Origin: Udeniomyces pyricola
Lineage: Eukaryota; Basidiomycota; Tremellomycetes; Cystofilobasidiales; Mrakiaceae
Direction: 5' to 3'
Assembly (NCBI GenBank): GCA_039545295.1
Contig: BCIK01000004.1
Coordinates: forward strand, 187,389-251,388
DNA: 64,000 nt
Shown here one piece after another: positions 1 through 16,492 of this stretch (position 1 is its first letter; every line of letters starts with the position of its first letter). Position numbers and translations under genes: made by a program. The notes under the pieces were generated by a model, which was not told the origin of the DNA, searched no databases, and saw nothing but the letters and a program-made list of their open reading frames with translations.

Positions 1-656
1 GGTAGGTGGAAGGTAGGAAAAAGGCAGGAGAGAGACCAGCTGAATTGAAGTTCACGAAGACAACAAGGCTGATGTCGCGTCAGCAAAGGAAGCGAAAAGA
101 AGCGCTTGGAGGTTTTTCCATCGAACATCGAATCGTGAGTCGTGGTAAACGGTTGACAAGAACGATGAAAGTGAGTCAGTCAGTCCGATAGGATGATTAT
201 GAGTCAAGCTCAAGGATGAGTCTTTCGACTCACGCCACAACGTCGGCGAAGTGGGCAAATGGAGAACAAAGCGTCTTGAGACTGAAACCGAGAAGGATAC
301 ATATCAGAATGAGGGAGAAGCCAAGGAGAAGAAGAAAGGAGAGAAAAAAAAACCCAGAGAAAGGTGATATAATCCGAGGTGGTGAGATGAACAAAGAGAT
401 GCACACACACTAGGATAGAAAGAGAGAAACAGAATAACGTGATGATGATGATGTGATGTCAATGATGATGATGATGATGGGGAAGGGGACAAAAGGGCGA
501 GAGAAGGGAAGGACGAGAGCTAAGAAACTGGTGTGAACAGTAGGGAAGTGCACGGGAGCTGCAAGATGTTGGGATGGGGAACCGGATTGTAGAACGAAGC
601 AGGAAGAAGGAGGGAGAGGGGGGAGGCGGGGCGGGGGTCGATGAGTGAGAGAAAGC
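1..656. other. Intergenic, 3' flank of the Ypk1 gene
   Basis: No gene is supported here. The stretch is purine-rich on the + strand. It carries a TGATGA-type microsatellite at about 439-479 and a G-rich patch at 601-640. The open frames through it are low-complexity shadows. It lies downstream of the kinase stop codon at 657 on the minus strand, so it probably holds that gene's 3' UTR. Confidence 0.6.
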
Positions 657-3854
<3,198 letters not shown>

Positions 3855-4709
3855 TGTTTTGTGGAAAGGGCTATGAAAGACTGGATGAGCCGTTGAGATG
3901 ACTGAAAAAGGTACGGGACGAGTGGATGGGCGAGATGCAGAACGAGACGAGGGAGGGGGACGATGGGAGATGGGTTCGAAGCTTGAACCCCTTCGCAAGA
4001 CGACGTCTTGATCTTGGCTCTGGAAAGCTAAGTAAGCCGGGTTCTATAAGCGCTAAGCGGCCGCGCGGCGTCTCAGATCTCACATCGCAGATCTCACACG
4101 TAATATCTTCAAGTGCCTGCATCGCCCATGCCGCAACATGAATTCATGCGTTTATTCAAGTCACTGTGATCATCACTCTCAGATAGAACGATGGCAATCC
4201 AATCGTGTCTGCCGATCAATGTATGATAAGTTGACGGTCCTCGAGCCATCTCACGTTCTGTTTGATCCCCCGAATCGCCCAATCCGGCGAGGTTCGTTGC
4301 CGCCACTCGCGCCGATGGCATTGATGAGGCGCTTCTACTTCGCGCTTGTAAGCAGATGATTGTAATATATAAGACTCTGCAAGCGGGACATGAGACCAAC
4401 AGCAAAAAGTGCAATAATCTCCAGCACGAGAGCAAACGTCAGGGCCATCCAGCCGGGAAAGAAAAAGAAGCTATATTCAAACACAAACAAAAATAAAAGC
4501 AGGGGGGGAAAACCCAAACAAAGACACGAACAAAAACAAAAACAAAAGTAAACAAATCGCGAGTCGTTCGATAACTGGTCGAGATCAGACGAACCAACGG
4601 CGATCCTTGCCTTTGACGACCGTTCCCCCTGCTCCCTTTGCCACCTTTGCCTTTGACTTTACGTCCTCTGTCCGGTTCCTTCTCCTCATCACACATCTTT
4701 CGACAAACC
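3855..4709. promoter_or_regulatory. Divergent promoter region, Ypk1 / IPP isomerase
   Basis: 855 bp between the two start codons, which point away from each other, so it should hold both promoters and 5' UTRs. A TATA-like AT block lies at about 4365-4372. Pyrimidine-rich sequence just before 4710 is typical of a fungal core promoter. A perfect short inverted motif (GGGTTCGAAGCTTGAACCC) sits at 3973-3991. No coding potential is recognised. Confidence 0.55.
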
Positions 4710-6356
<1,647 letters not shown>

Positions 6357-7369
6357 AGGAGGAAGATAGAGACAGAGATGGGAAGGATGTTGAGTTGGAC
6401 CAGGCAGGGATGACCTTTGGTTGTTTGGGAGTTTTTTTTTTCGAGATGGGTGGCGGTCATGAGGAGGGTCGAATCTGGTCGAGCTAGATTGGGTCGGGGC
6501 ATCAAACCTTTGTGCTACCTCCTTCCTGTCCCCCCCCCCCTCCTGTCCCCCTCCTCTCTCCACGTCCTTTGCCTCACCCCCTCTTCGCCCCTCATCTCGT
6601 TGCTTACCCCTCTATCTCCTTCTCGACATCCCATCCGAGATCTTCCACCCTTGTTTTTTTTTTTTAATTCCCCTTGTCTTCGGCTTGGTCTTTGCTCTTC
6701 TTTCGGGACACTCATGCCGACTTGCAACCTCCATTTTTATTTTTATTTTCTTCAACACGCTCGTATCATGATGTGTGATCAAGTCGGTCTCCTTTTTCTT
6801 TCTTTCTTCTTTTTTTTTATACAACATCTTCTGGCTTTCTTTTTCTTGGGATTTCTCTCTTCTGTTCTCTTTTCTTTCACTCGATCTCTTCCTCTTCCAC
6901 TCGGTTCACTTTGGGTATCCATCCGATCACTGCACGTGATCCTTGCAATATGATCTACTACGTACAATATAGACATGACCCCTGTTTCTTCTTTCTTCTT
7001 TGCACATCGCTTTCTTACAAATAATGCCTATAGTTCTCTTTTTCCCCGACTGATCGCGTCGTTCCGGAATGAACAAAGATATCCTTGGTACCATGAGCTT
7101 GAGAATGGTCATCGGCATGTCTCCCTTTGACTAATTCATCAGGAAGAGAAAAAAAAAAAGCTCGAAAGCCTTGACCAACATCCGTCGACCGCAATGATAA
7201 CTCTCTTCGTATTCACGCCACGGCTGGATCGATCTACACGCCCCATTTTGCTGTAGCCACTCTCGCTTGCAAAGTAGTTTTTTTTTTTTAATCCACATCG
7301 AGTCTATCAAAGTAGTCTGACGGCCAATTGGGTGTGTATATCCATCCTGCCATACATATCTTGCGCCTC
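6357..7369. other. Convergent intergenic region
   Basis: About 1 kb between the IPP isomerase stop and the stop of the minus-strand gene at 7370, so it should hold both 3' UTRs. It is strongly T/C-rich on the + strand between 6520 and 6960, with several T runs and a C10 tract at 6531-6540. No gene is supported; the open frames are homopolymer-driven. Confidence 0.6.
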
Positions 7370-9065
7370 TCAAGCGTCGACGAGGACTTGCCTAACGACC
7401 TTCTTGATGGCCCTCGCGGCTTCTTTCCTGTCCTGCAACTCCTGTTCCTTCCTTTCCTTGGCCTCCAGCCAGAGCAACCTCCTCTGCTCCCTCGTATCCC
7501 GCTCAATCTCCAACTGCTCGTCAAACGCCGCCCTCGCTGCCTCCTGCCTCGTCGCCTCTTCCGCCAATCGATCCGCTTCAGCCTGGTTCTGCTCCCTCGC
7601 CGCCTCATCCCGAGCCGAAGCCTTCGCCTCCCACTCGCGGGCTTCCTTCTCGCGACGGAAGTCCATGATCGCCTGAACCTCCCGGATCAATTCGGATCCT
7701 CCAACGGCCCACTTGAGTTCGATCGCCTCCTTCCATCGACGATGGCTGAGCTCTTTCTCGACCCGACGTCGCTGTCGACGCCTGTTGAGGTCGGAGAACA
7801 ACTTGAGCTCCCAGATGAGTTGATCCCGCTCGGATCGGATCGGTCGGTTGTCGGGCGAAGGGTCTCGCTTGCGCTTCGGAAGGATCGGCATCTCGCTCAG
7901 TTCCTCTTCGGTATAAGTCGCGAGAATCGTGCCTCGGTCTCGGAGGGGATATGACTTGACGACGGCCCGGGCATGGGGGCGAAGGCGTTCGATCTGTTGG
8001 TATTGACCGACGAAATGAGCAAGCTGCTCGTACTGGCTCAAGCCGACCAGCTTGCTTCTCAACGCGTCCCATCGTTCGGGCATTGAAGGGAGACCGTCGA
8101 CATCGAGTGGTCGGGTAAAGGTGTCGATGATGGGGTTGGAGGCTTCAGTGGCAGCAGCAGTATCGCCAGACGCAGGGGAGGAAGAAGAGGGAGGGGACAG
8201 AATGGCTTCCCCCGGAATCTGGTGTTGGGCGGCTGCCGCTGAGAAGGAGGGGACAGTCGTCGATGGAGGGAGAGGGTGCGGGAAGTCCGTGTTGAATCGG
8301 TAGCCATGACGGCGCTTGGGCCGGTCATAGACGACTTGGATGAGCTTCCTCTTTTCGATGTAGGGAATGAATCGTCGCGTCAAGGTCCTACGAGGGATAA
8401 CATGAACGTAACGGAACAAGGAAAAGTACAAAAACCAGCAAACGCAAGAAGCAGCAAGAGTCAGTCCCAGGGAATGTCTCGACGAGTTTGATCAAGAGCG
8501 ACACGGAGTGAGAAAGGACAGAGAGCGAGACGAGCATGAGAAGAGAAACGGTCCAAAGATGACAAGGGGACGTCGTTTTCACGACATTCGTTCGCCTCAG
8601 GGTGATTGCCAAGGATGGATTCCCGAGGGTGGCCGTCTCACGACGTTTCACACAAGCTGTGTGAGATGCAGATCAAAGTCGAAGAGGCTACAAGAGGTCC
8701 GCAAACAGGTCGTAGGCCTTTGCGTCTTCAAAGGTCGGACGGGCGAAGCACATCGATCGACCTTTCGCGATCGTCTGGTGCCTCTCTACGAAATATGCAC
8801 CCTGACGTGAGGCAGCGATAACTTACTCTAGACTGTTAATGGGATGATCCGGGTAAGGTGCCTCGCGTAGGGGCGTCGGGATGGTGATGCCATTGAGGAC
8901 GCGGGGAGGGGTGATTCGGTCGTTTCGAGCTCGCGGGACGGAAGGGTAAAGTCGATGGATCTCTTGAAAGAGTTCCTGGGCCGACGGACGCTGAGCTTGA
9001 AGGCGACGGAGCGCCTCATAGATCATCCGCGTCGGATGAGGGAAGATGGGTTGAACGGGCGGCAT
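7370..9065 (-). CDS. Conserved-looking hypothetical protein, basic with C-terminal coiled coil
   Basis: I do not recognise this protein. Two exons fit, 9065-8827 and 8387-7370, joined by a 439-nt GT-AG intron, giving 418 aa. The N-terminal 110 residues look globular and Pro-rich, with IYEALRRL, LFQEIHRLYP, then YPDHPINSLETLTRR and FIPYIEKRKLIQVVYDRP. A Ser/Ala/Pro linker follows. From about residue 240 to the end it is almost wholly charged helix rich in Arg, Glu, Lys and Gln, predicted coiled coil by eye. A mitochondrial or ribosome-associated role is possible from the basic composition, but that is only a guess. The start at 9065 is the first ATG after in-frame non-coding-looking sequence. 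Confidence 0.75.
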
Positions 9066-10065
9066 GATGGGCTGAAGGGGTTCCGATGAGGTAAGAAGGA
9101 AGAGGCAAGGGAGAAAGAGGGTGGGAGGGCGAGAGGCCGCTTGATGGTTAACGACTGGAATTAGGAGAGAGAGCGACGCAGGAATCCAGTGAACGAAACG
9201 ACGTTTCTGCTTGCTCAATAAACGCTTTTGATTGCTTTGCAGGATTGTTATAATCACCCTCTTTTTTTCCATGATATTTTTTCTTCTTCTGTTTGAACGT
9301 AAACACATATAGACACACCAGGAGGGAGGTCATCAACGATCAAGCAGCTGACGGAAGGATACCCGGAACAGGGGATACATAGAAGAAAAAGTAAAATGAA
9401 AAAAGAGCAGCAAGCGCCCTTGACGAATAAGCCTTGGCGTGTATGTGAAGAGTCAGGCTATGAGGAAAAGAAAAGTAATAAATAAATAAAAAGAAGTCGA
9501 GAGAGAGGGGAGAAAAAAGACGAAGAGTGCGATCGAGCGGGGGAAGAAAGAGCTGCAAATGAGATTCGGCAGCAGACCCGGTACATGCAACGGAAAGAGA
9601 AAAGAAGAGTACAGAGCGGCAATAGTACCATTGTTCTAAGACAGATGAAGGCGCGCGCATGAGAAAGGAAAAGACAAGAGAGCGTATGACTAAGTAAAAT
9701 GAATCAGAACGGGAACAACTAGAGCGAGAGATGAATAAATAGAGAGAAGAGGAGAGAAAGAGAGAAAGGAGGACGGAAGAAAGGCAACGATGATAGCCAT
9801 ATCAAGCTCGTAAAAAAAGATCCGGAAAACTGCGAACCAAAAGATGGGGAAACCTGAGATATGAACGAAACGGGCACCGACTCCCGACTCCCCGGAACAA
9901 TACCCCTCACACCGTCCACTTTTACTTCTGCCCCCTCGCAAATGAACAAAGCATGCGCAAAGGGAGCAGATACAGGTGGTGCGAGCAAAAGTTGACGAGA
10001 TCGATCAACAGCCCCTAACATCCCCTTTCCCCCTACCCCCTTCTACCCTTTCATGCGCTTCCTCT
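9066..10065. other. Intergenic region, promoter of the 7.4 kb gene
   Basis: 1 kb between a minus-strand start (9065) and the stop of the next minus-strand gene (10066). The part near 9066-9200 should be promoter and 5' UTR. 9340-9960 is A/G-rich on the + strand with no credible coding frame. Confidence 0.55.
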
Positions 10066-12468
10066 CTACTGTCGATCCTCCGGATGTCTACCCTCAGAGG
10101 CATCCCCGCGAATCATCCCGTTACCGCCGTCAAGAGTGAACGATTTGCCACCATCTTGAATGAGATGGTGCGGCTGCTGTTGCTGCTGCCGAGAGGGGGG
10201 AATGGGCAAGCGCGGATCGTCTCCAAGAGAAAACCCAAATGAGGGCGCCGGAAGTTGCTGTTGAGAATGGAGAGAGTACGACGAGGGATGAAGAGCGGTG
10301 TTGGACGAGGCCGAGGGCAGAGGCGAAGCTTGTTGAGCCGAGGAAGGGTATAGGAGCGAGGGTTGGGGGTGGCTATGAAAGCCCGCGCGAGAAACGTGAG
10401 CATTGGACGAGAGGGCAGAAGGTGGCAGAGGCGGTTGGTAGAGCGTCGGGATCGTCGAGACGTAGTGCTGATGAATAGAGTGTCCGGCCGAAGGAGACTG
10501 GGCCCAGAACGGCGCGCTGGGATGCGGAAGAGACGAAGACGCAGAGGGTGGAATCAGGTGATGGTTCCGTGGATCAAGTTCGCCTGCATTGCCAAGGTGG
10601 GGGAAAATCGGATTGGTCGAAGCGCTTGGAGGGTAGCCGGACTGTGACGGAGACGAATATTGTTGCTGATAGAGCATGCTTGGCGAGGCAGTGAAGCGAC
10701 CGGGGGGCTGCTGGTCGGGTAGCATCGGGCTGAGTAGCATGCCGTGCGCTGATGGTTGTGCCTGAGCAGACGATGTACCGGTCTTGGCAACTCCAGAAGA
10801 CGAACCTGAGCCGTCGCCACTTGCGCCCGATGCTCCTGTACTGGCGCTAGTGGTGCCTGCTTCTGAACTCCTGTCCTTCCTCGGCCTGCCTCTCGGTCTG
10901 GGCGCGCCATCCGGGTTGCCTTCAGATTTGGGAAGGCGTTTCTTTTTCTCCGTCTTCTCCTTCTTCTTCTTGCCCGGCCCTCGGAAACGCCGTTTTTCCG
11001 GATAATCACACGAGATCTGTCGGCGCTGGCACGTCACGCATACGGGTCGGGCCGAGTCACATCTGTGTTGAGGGAGAACAAAGGGGAAAGAAAAGGGGTA
11101 AATTCCGTGCAGTTTGCGAAAAACGATGGATGATGATGAGAGGGAGATGGGGAAGAGAGCAAGAGAGTGAACCAAGATGTGGTTAGTTTGATCGGCGAGA
11201 CAAAGCGGCGGTTGAAGAGTCTGATGCGCTACGTACTTGATCTTGCGCTGCCGACAGGGGAAGCATGCGACGTCGATCTTGTCCTTGTTCTTGGGTCGGT
11301 CGCCATTCTCTCCCGCCAATCCTGTCGCCCCGCCTTCTCCAGCGCTCGGTGCAACGCCCACATAGGTCTTGCAATCTGCGTCTCCATGTTCGCTTGTCTC
11401 TTGATCCTCATCAGATGAAGCATCCTCCTGCTCTCCAGGCGAGTGATGGCGCTGCTCGAGCTTCACGCTCGGGTCTTGCTTGAGGTTCCGCTTGCGCTTG
11501 GAGACTGACGCCGGTGAGGTTTCTCCGTCGTCAGGAAGCAGCGAGGTTGATGAGGAGGAGGAGGCCAGGCCTGAGTGGCCGTATGAGGAGGAAGTCATAG
11601 AGGAGCCCGGGCCAGATGCGGTGATGATAGGGTACGCAGACGAGGAGGATGCATAGATGGAAAGGGGGTTGTAGGATCCCGCCTGAGACGCGTCGTTGGT
11701 CGAAGGTAGCTGGAGCGACGGAGGGTTCGGCATGACGAACGAAGGATTGGCGTAGCTGTTATAGGAGAAGGAGGCCGAAGAAGGCATCGACGCGCTGTAA
11801 TTGTGCTGCGATGCCCAAGTCGATGGGAGGCTCAATCCAGGAGCAAAAGCTCGGCGACCATCCAAGGTCGAAGGATTGATGAGCGGTTTGAATTCGACGT
11901 GACGAGGAGAGGAGCCATGAGGCGGATTGTAAGGGGACTGGCCCGCCGGGGATTCCGTCTTAATCTCGACATGGGGCGGGATTGGGACACCCGCAGATGG
12001 TGGAAACGCTTGCGCAGTAGACGAGGGGAAGAAGAAGTTGTTCGGCGATGATCCGTAGGGATGAGAGTTCATGTCGGCATACGAGGTGGCAGAGGGAAAG
12101 CCGGCCGATACGGGGTATTGAAAGAGAGAGGGGTTTGGCGCCGCCGGTGCTTGGGTATTAGCGTAGGACGCGAACGGAGGGAAGGACTGGTACGACGCGT
12201 TTGGATGGCTTTGCTGAGAATGCTGCTGCTGCTGTTGATGGTGATGTTGATGTTGCTGCTGTGTCTGTTCGCGAAGATGATGTTGAGCAAAATTGTGCGG
12301 CGAATCGCGATCGCTCGGATGGGACGCTAGATGGGCGGATCCGTTGAGAGATTGGACCGAGGAGGTAGACGCGTCGAGATTGGATCGAAACGATGGCGAT
12401 GACGCGGTAGTATAAGTGGAGGAAGGCCGACTTTCGACTTGAGATTCGTGTTCTACTGAACCCAACAT
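10066..12468 (-). CDS. Zn2Cys6 (Gal4-type) transcription factor with AT-hook
   Basis: Sequence-specific DNA-binding nuclear regulator by domain. Two exons (12468-11237 and 11062-10066) give 742 aa. The single 174-nt intron falls inside the zinc cluster: CFPCRQRKIK joins CDSARPVCVTCQRRQISC, restoring the six-Cys C6 spacing at about residues 398-427. A basic linker (KKKKEKTEKKKR) and an AT-hook-like PRPRGRPRK follow. The flanks are low-complexity Ser/Gln/His/Pro, with a Gln/His-rich block near residues 70-90, typical of activation regions. I see no fungal-specific (Fungal_trans) middle homology region, and the cluster lies mid-protein rather than at the N-terminus. Its target genes cannot be read from the sequence. 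A very long upstream region suggests complex regulation. Confidence 0.88.
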   Translation of the reverse strand: MLGSVEHESQVESRPSSTYTTASSPSFRSNLDASTSSVQSLNGSAHLASHPSDRDSPHNFAQHHLREQTQQQHQHHHQQQQQHSQQSHPNASYQSFPPFASYANTQAPAAPNPSLFQYPVSAGFPSATSYADMNSHPYGSSPNNFFFPSSTAQAFPPSAGVPIPPHVEIKTESPAGQSPYNPPHGSSPRHVEFKPLINPSTLDGRRAFAPGLSLPSTWASQHNYSASMPSSASFSYNSYANPSFVMPNPPSLQLPSTNDASQAGSYNPLSIYASSSSAYPIITASGPGSSMTSSSYGHSGLASSSSSTSLLPDDGETSPASVSKRKRNLKQDPSVKLEQRHHSPGEQEDASSDEDQETSEHGDADCKTYVGVAPSAGEGGATGLAGENGDRPKNKDKIDVACFPCRQRKIKYVAHQTLQPPLCLADQTNHILVHSLALFPISLSSSSIVFRKLHGIYPFSFPFVLPQHRCDSARPVCVTCQRRQISCDYPEKRRFRGPGKKKKEKTEKKKRLPKSEGNPDGAPRPRGRPRKDRSSEAGTTSASTGASGASGDGSGSSSGVAKTGTSSAQAQPSAHGMLLSPMLPDQQPPGRFTASPSMLYQQQYSSPSQSGYPPSASTNPIFPHLGNAGELDPRNHHLIPPSASSSLPHPSAPFWAQSPSAGHSIHQHYVSTIPTLYQPPLPPSALSSNAHVSRAGFHSHPQPSLLYPSSAQQASPLPSASSNTALHPSSYSLHSQQQLPAPSFGFSLGDDPRLPIPPSRQQQQQPHHLIQDGGKSFTLDGGNGMIRGDASEGRHPEDRQ

Positions 12469-13466
12469 GTCATGCGCGTGGAGTGGAGGAAGACGCCAAG
12501 ATTGAACAAAAGAAAACGACCGCAGCGCCGGAAGGTGAAAGGGGCGCAGCGGGAAAGAGAGAAAGTCGGCGCGACACAGGAGCGGTCGTTGGCGAGGCGT
12601 AGGAAGAAGAAGAAAGAAGATGGCGAAATGAGGTAGCAGAGCACAAGGTGATGGTCGAGATCCAAGTTGAGATGATACAAAAAAAGGGAAAGAAGGAAGC
12701 AGATGTGGAAATAGTCAAGGAGAAGAATCGGGTCAGGACGCGATACTCCGGAAACAGAGCTAAGAGAGAGAATGAGGGATGGGTGTGACGCGAAGGTAGC
12801 AAGGGCCGGGAGCCGGCGAATTGGTGAGGGTAGAGAGGATGTGAATGGAACAGGATGTGGATGGCCTGCAAGCTCGACGTGAGGGGGATGCATATGACGA
12901 GAGAGGGCAGATGAAGAGAGGAACCGGGGCAGACGACAAGTTGCCTCCATTGCAGCTCGTCCGTCGGTCAATCGGCCCCCAGCCTTAGCCCGCCACGGTC
13001 GATCGGAGTGGCCGGGGAAGGCGGAGGTGAGGCAAGGGTTCCATACTGTGTCGACGCTCGACAATCTGCACATCGGCTTGAGCCCTCGTCCAGAAACACG
13101 AACGATGATGCTCATAACCGATCTTTTTGATCAAGTAACAGTCGACGTGATCTCAGGCAAGAACTCAAAAGGTGAGAGAGCGGAGGCGAGGACACCCAGT
13201 CGGTGGCTGCAAGTGCAACTTGGACCAGACGTGTAGCGTGCAGCCAGGCCCAGAGACCGTACTCGCTGCCAGCGATCCGCCCGGTACCAGATTTCATGCG
13301 TCGATTTGAAGCGAGAGAGCCGAGAGAGAGAGAAAAGGCTTTTCGAAGAAGAAGAAAAAAAAGAAGAATGAAAAACTGCCGACTCACCTTGGGCCATGCG
13401 AGCGAAGGTCGGAGCAGCGGCGGCGGCGGCTGAGGTCGCAGCGGGGTCGGAAAGAGAAGCAAGGGA

Positions 13467-13502
13467 CAAGAGCTGGTGCAAGAGCTGGTGCAAGAGCTGG
13501 TG
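13467..13502. repeat. 12-bp tandem repeat, three copies
   Basis: Three perfect head-to-tail copies of CAAGAGCTGGTG followed by a partial copy. On the minus strand it reads as a Leu/His/Gln-encoding repeat that runs open into an Ala-rich stretch and an ATGGCCCAAG followed by a GTGAGT donor at about 13400-13390. Confidence 0.85.
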
Positions 13503-16147
13503 CAAGAAGAGTTGAGGGACGGTGGGCGTGGGCGGAAGGGGATGAAGGGGGATATAGTCAGGACAGCGTCAGGGCGTGGTTGTTGGACCTGCTGGGAGCG
13601 ATAGGATAGACAGTTTCTGCCTGGAAGGGCACAAGGAAGGATTGCTTCGTGGATCGGATGCCAGAAGAGCTGGTAGGAAGACTGCGAAGACGTCGGACAG
13701 AAGAGAAAGGGGATCAGGAGAGGAGGTGGGCACAGAGATTGGACCCAGAAACACAAGATCCTGAAGGGGAGAAACGGACGGGAGTAAATCCCCTTCTTCC
13801 TGCTTCTTCGCCCTTCCCCGGCGATCCTGCCCCCCCCCCCCTTCCTCTTTCTCCTTCTCCCTTTTCCTCTGCCGAACCGGGGGAAAAAGAGCGAACGTAA
13901 AATGGGCTCGGACGCGACATGCGACATGCAACAGGCGAGCGGTCGTGCTATCATACGCTTCGCGATCCGACGTCCGATCCAGCTGAGGATCGTCATGTAT
14001 CAACGAGGAGGAATCTCGTGCGCGCTGATCGCGATGATCGTTGACGACGATCTGCCCTGATTATTTCCGTCAGTCTCTTTTCGTGACGACCCGGCCGATC
14101 TCTGGTCGATCCGCAATATCACTTCCAATCGCCGGAGATATAGCTACTAGCATGAGGCTTCTCATATTCTTGCACTCAGTCCTTTTCATGGATATGATTC
14201 AACAGGAGGCCTTCATCTAGTGGCGTCATCACATCCGCGTGTTTGTCCTTTGAGCAAACGTGAGCAGCCCTGAATATATATACCTCAGACCTGACGTCGG
14301 TCGGCCTGGCGGCTTGACGCGTGACAATCCTGTATCTGGCGCTGACGACGTCAAGGCCCAGGCCGAGCTCGTGGAAACAACGCGAGAGCCAATAATTAAC
14401 AGAGACCGGAGGGGTCCCACGTTTCCGAGCGTTTGCGTTTGTTACCGATCGGCGCTCTGCGTGCTGGCTGGCTCCTTCCCGCATGACGGTATAGGACAGC
14501 TCGACCATTCGGTTCAGTAACCTCAGGTTTCCCGCGTTGCCGGCTTCCCCATATACCGGGCAGGCGCAGCGCAGGCAAGAAGATGATGACGCGTCCGATT
14601 TACAGGACTGGAGCTGGTCCTCATTTTTTCTTATTTTTTTTTCGTATCCTTTCTCTTGTATGTGAACGCAACTCAGTGGTCACGCAAGGGAAAGCTGGCA
14701 AATTCGACGTGGATCCACGCGGACGCAAGTCATTGATCATGAGCTGTTTAGATGTTCATTATATGGGTATTCATATTCATATCTTTGTGGACTTCACGTG
14801 GCGAATAAAACCAACCAAGCAGAACTTTGCTCCCATCAACTATGAAGTGCCTGATTGACGCCGGAGCTTTGCTGCTTGCATGTTTGGTTTTCGATTCTTG
14901 ATCAAATATCGACCGACACCCTATCGTGCCTTCATAACTTCATCATTCTTCGAATATATCGACGCTATGACCATCACCACCCGTTTCACCACGTTCGTAC
15001 CTCATATGTATGATAGGTTGATCATTAACCCCTAAGTATAAGTTTTTGCTCCGAAAGCGCTCCAAGCCCGTCAAGCCTTGTGTATGTACTTATGTCATCG
15101 AGATTTTACCGAGTTGAGGTGGCCGCCGCGCGCGCCGCCGGCGTTCTACATCATCCGTACTAATCACTACGCCCTTTTGGTTTCAGTTTTCAGTATTTCA
15201 ATCTCCTGTCAACGCGAATCTTGAGGGCATGTGGCTCCCCCAGTCGTCGATCGAGGATCTACAGCTCAATCTTGCCTCTGCTCTGTCTTTGTAGAGTCCA
15301 AGTGCTCAAGTTTGAAAGCTCGAAACGACATATGAAATTTGGTACGCTAATTCGGTCAAGGATTCGTCGATGCGTCTACAGCATCGATATCATGGACTGC
15401 TTCGATCAATGATCGGTTGTACTTCCCCTGTTCACGTTCGCGTGTTGGATTCCACTTCTAATTTTCTAATCTTCAATATTCAATACTGCCAAGCTTCAAG
15501 CTTCAAGTATTATTGATCAACGATCGCGGCCTCCGAATCAATGTCACTTTCGACGCGACTGTCAGGGCGCGACGACCACTTAGCTTCAGCTCGACCTACT
15601 CCGACGCGACAGCGGTCCTGATTTCCCCGCGATGCGAATATACTTTGACCTTCAACACTCTTCTAGCTTCCAGCGCGGACCGTGGATGACTTTGGGTCGG
15701 TCTAGGATTTGCAGGGCGAGCTACATACCTTACAGTCGGCAGTTGTCTATCAGGCACCTCATGATCAGCGTCGCTGGGCGTTCGAATCTTTCATGTTGAC
15801 GCCAGACATGGCTTCCTTTTACTTGATCTGGGGGCTGAAAGACGCTATCATTTGCATTTCTGGGGCAACAGTAAAATCTATTACTGTCTGACGTTTCGAC
15901 GTTCGACAGCAGGCTTGTCCGCATGTGCTTTATGTGTATCCTCGGGCTACTATTTTGGGCCGGTCAGGAATCAAGCGAGGGTATCAAGGCTGTTGTCATC
16001 TAGCAACCCAGTATAACCATCAAGCCTTGTCAAGTCCGACATCTCTGCCAGACTGAAGCCTGCTGCAGTCAGGAGTATCACCATCTCTGGACTAAGGGGC
16101 ATACACAATCGAGATGCGCGCTGTACGTATTTACGGATGCATGTAGT

Positions 16148-16196
16148 GTATATATATGTATATATATATACACTATATATATATATATATATATAT
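16148..16196. repeat. TA-rich microsatellite
   Basis: About 50 bp of near-pure alternating TA with short interruptions, in the gene-poor region upstream of glucose-6-phosphate isomerase. Likely a simple slippage repeat. Confidence 0.9.
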
Positions 16197-16265
16197 GCGA
16201 CAATATCGGTTGCGTCCGATGTTTACAATCCATCGTCACTCCAAGGTTCAATGTTCAGATTCATC

Positions 16266-16492
16266 CTACGCTGGGTAGGTTGCAGACACGCTGTCGTTTT
16301 GTCGGAAAAGGTTCGGAGGTGAAGGTACCAGTGATGATTGGATATTGTTGATGATGGATGCATCGATGTCGAGCTGGCGGAGGACAGCCAGCGGTGCGGA
16401 GATTGCGCACCTTGAGGTGAGCAATAATCTGATCGCCAGTATCTGCAGGTTCGACTTACCAGCTTGTCCGGCTGGGCGGGAGCGAAAGTCAT
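16266..16492 (-). CDS. Doubtful small gene candidate
   Basis: On the minus strand an ATG at 16492 opens MTFAPAQPDKL and runs straight into a GTAAGT donor. Several short AG acceptors follow, but none gives a clean phase-matched continuation with a normal intron size. A separate frame downstream (SAPLAVLRQLDIDASIINN) looks protein-like and ends at 16266. I cannot join them convincingly. It may be a small gene, or nothing. Confidence 0.2.

Noticed and set aside
3973..3991. GGTTCGA-type box suggesting a tRNA B box
   Set aside because: It is part of a short palindrome; no A box, acceptor stem or anticodon arm can be drawn around it.
12453..13115. Minus-strand open frame overlapping the start of the zinc-cluster gene
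   Set aside because: Hydrophobic low-complexity product in the CT-rich leader; out of frame with the recognised protein.
13112..13996. 294-residue minus-strand open frame upstream of the zinc-cluster gene
   Set aside because: Composition-driven (Pro/Ser/Phe/Leu) with no motif; only the short ATGGCCCAAG/GTGAGT site in another frame seemed worth noting.
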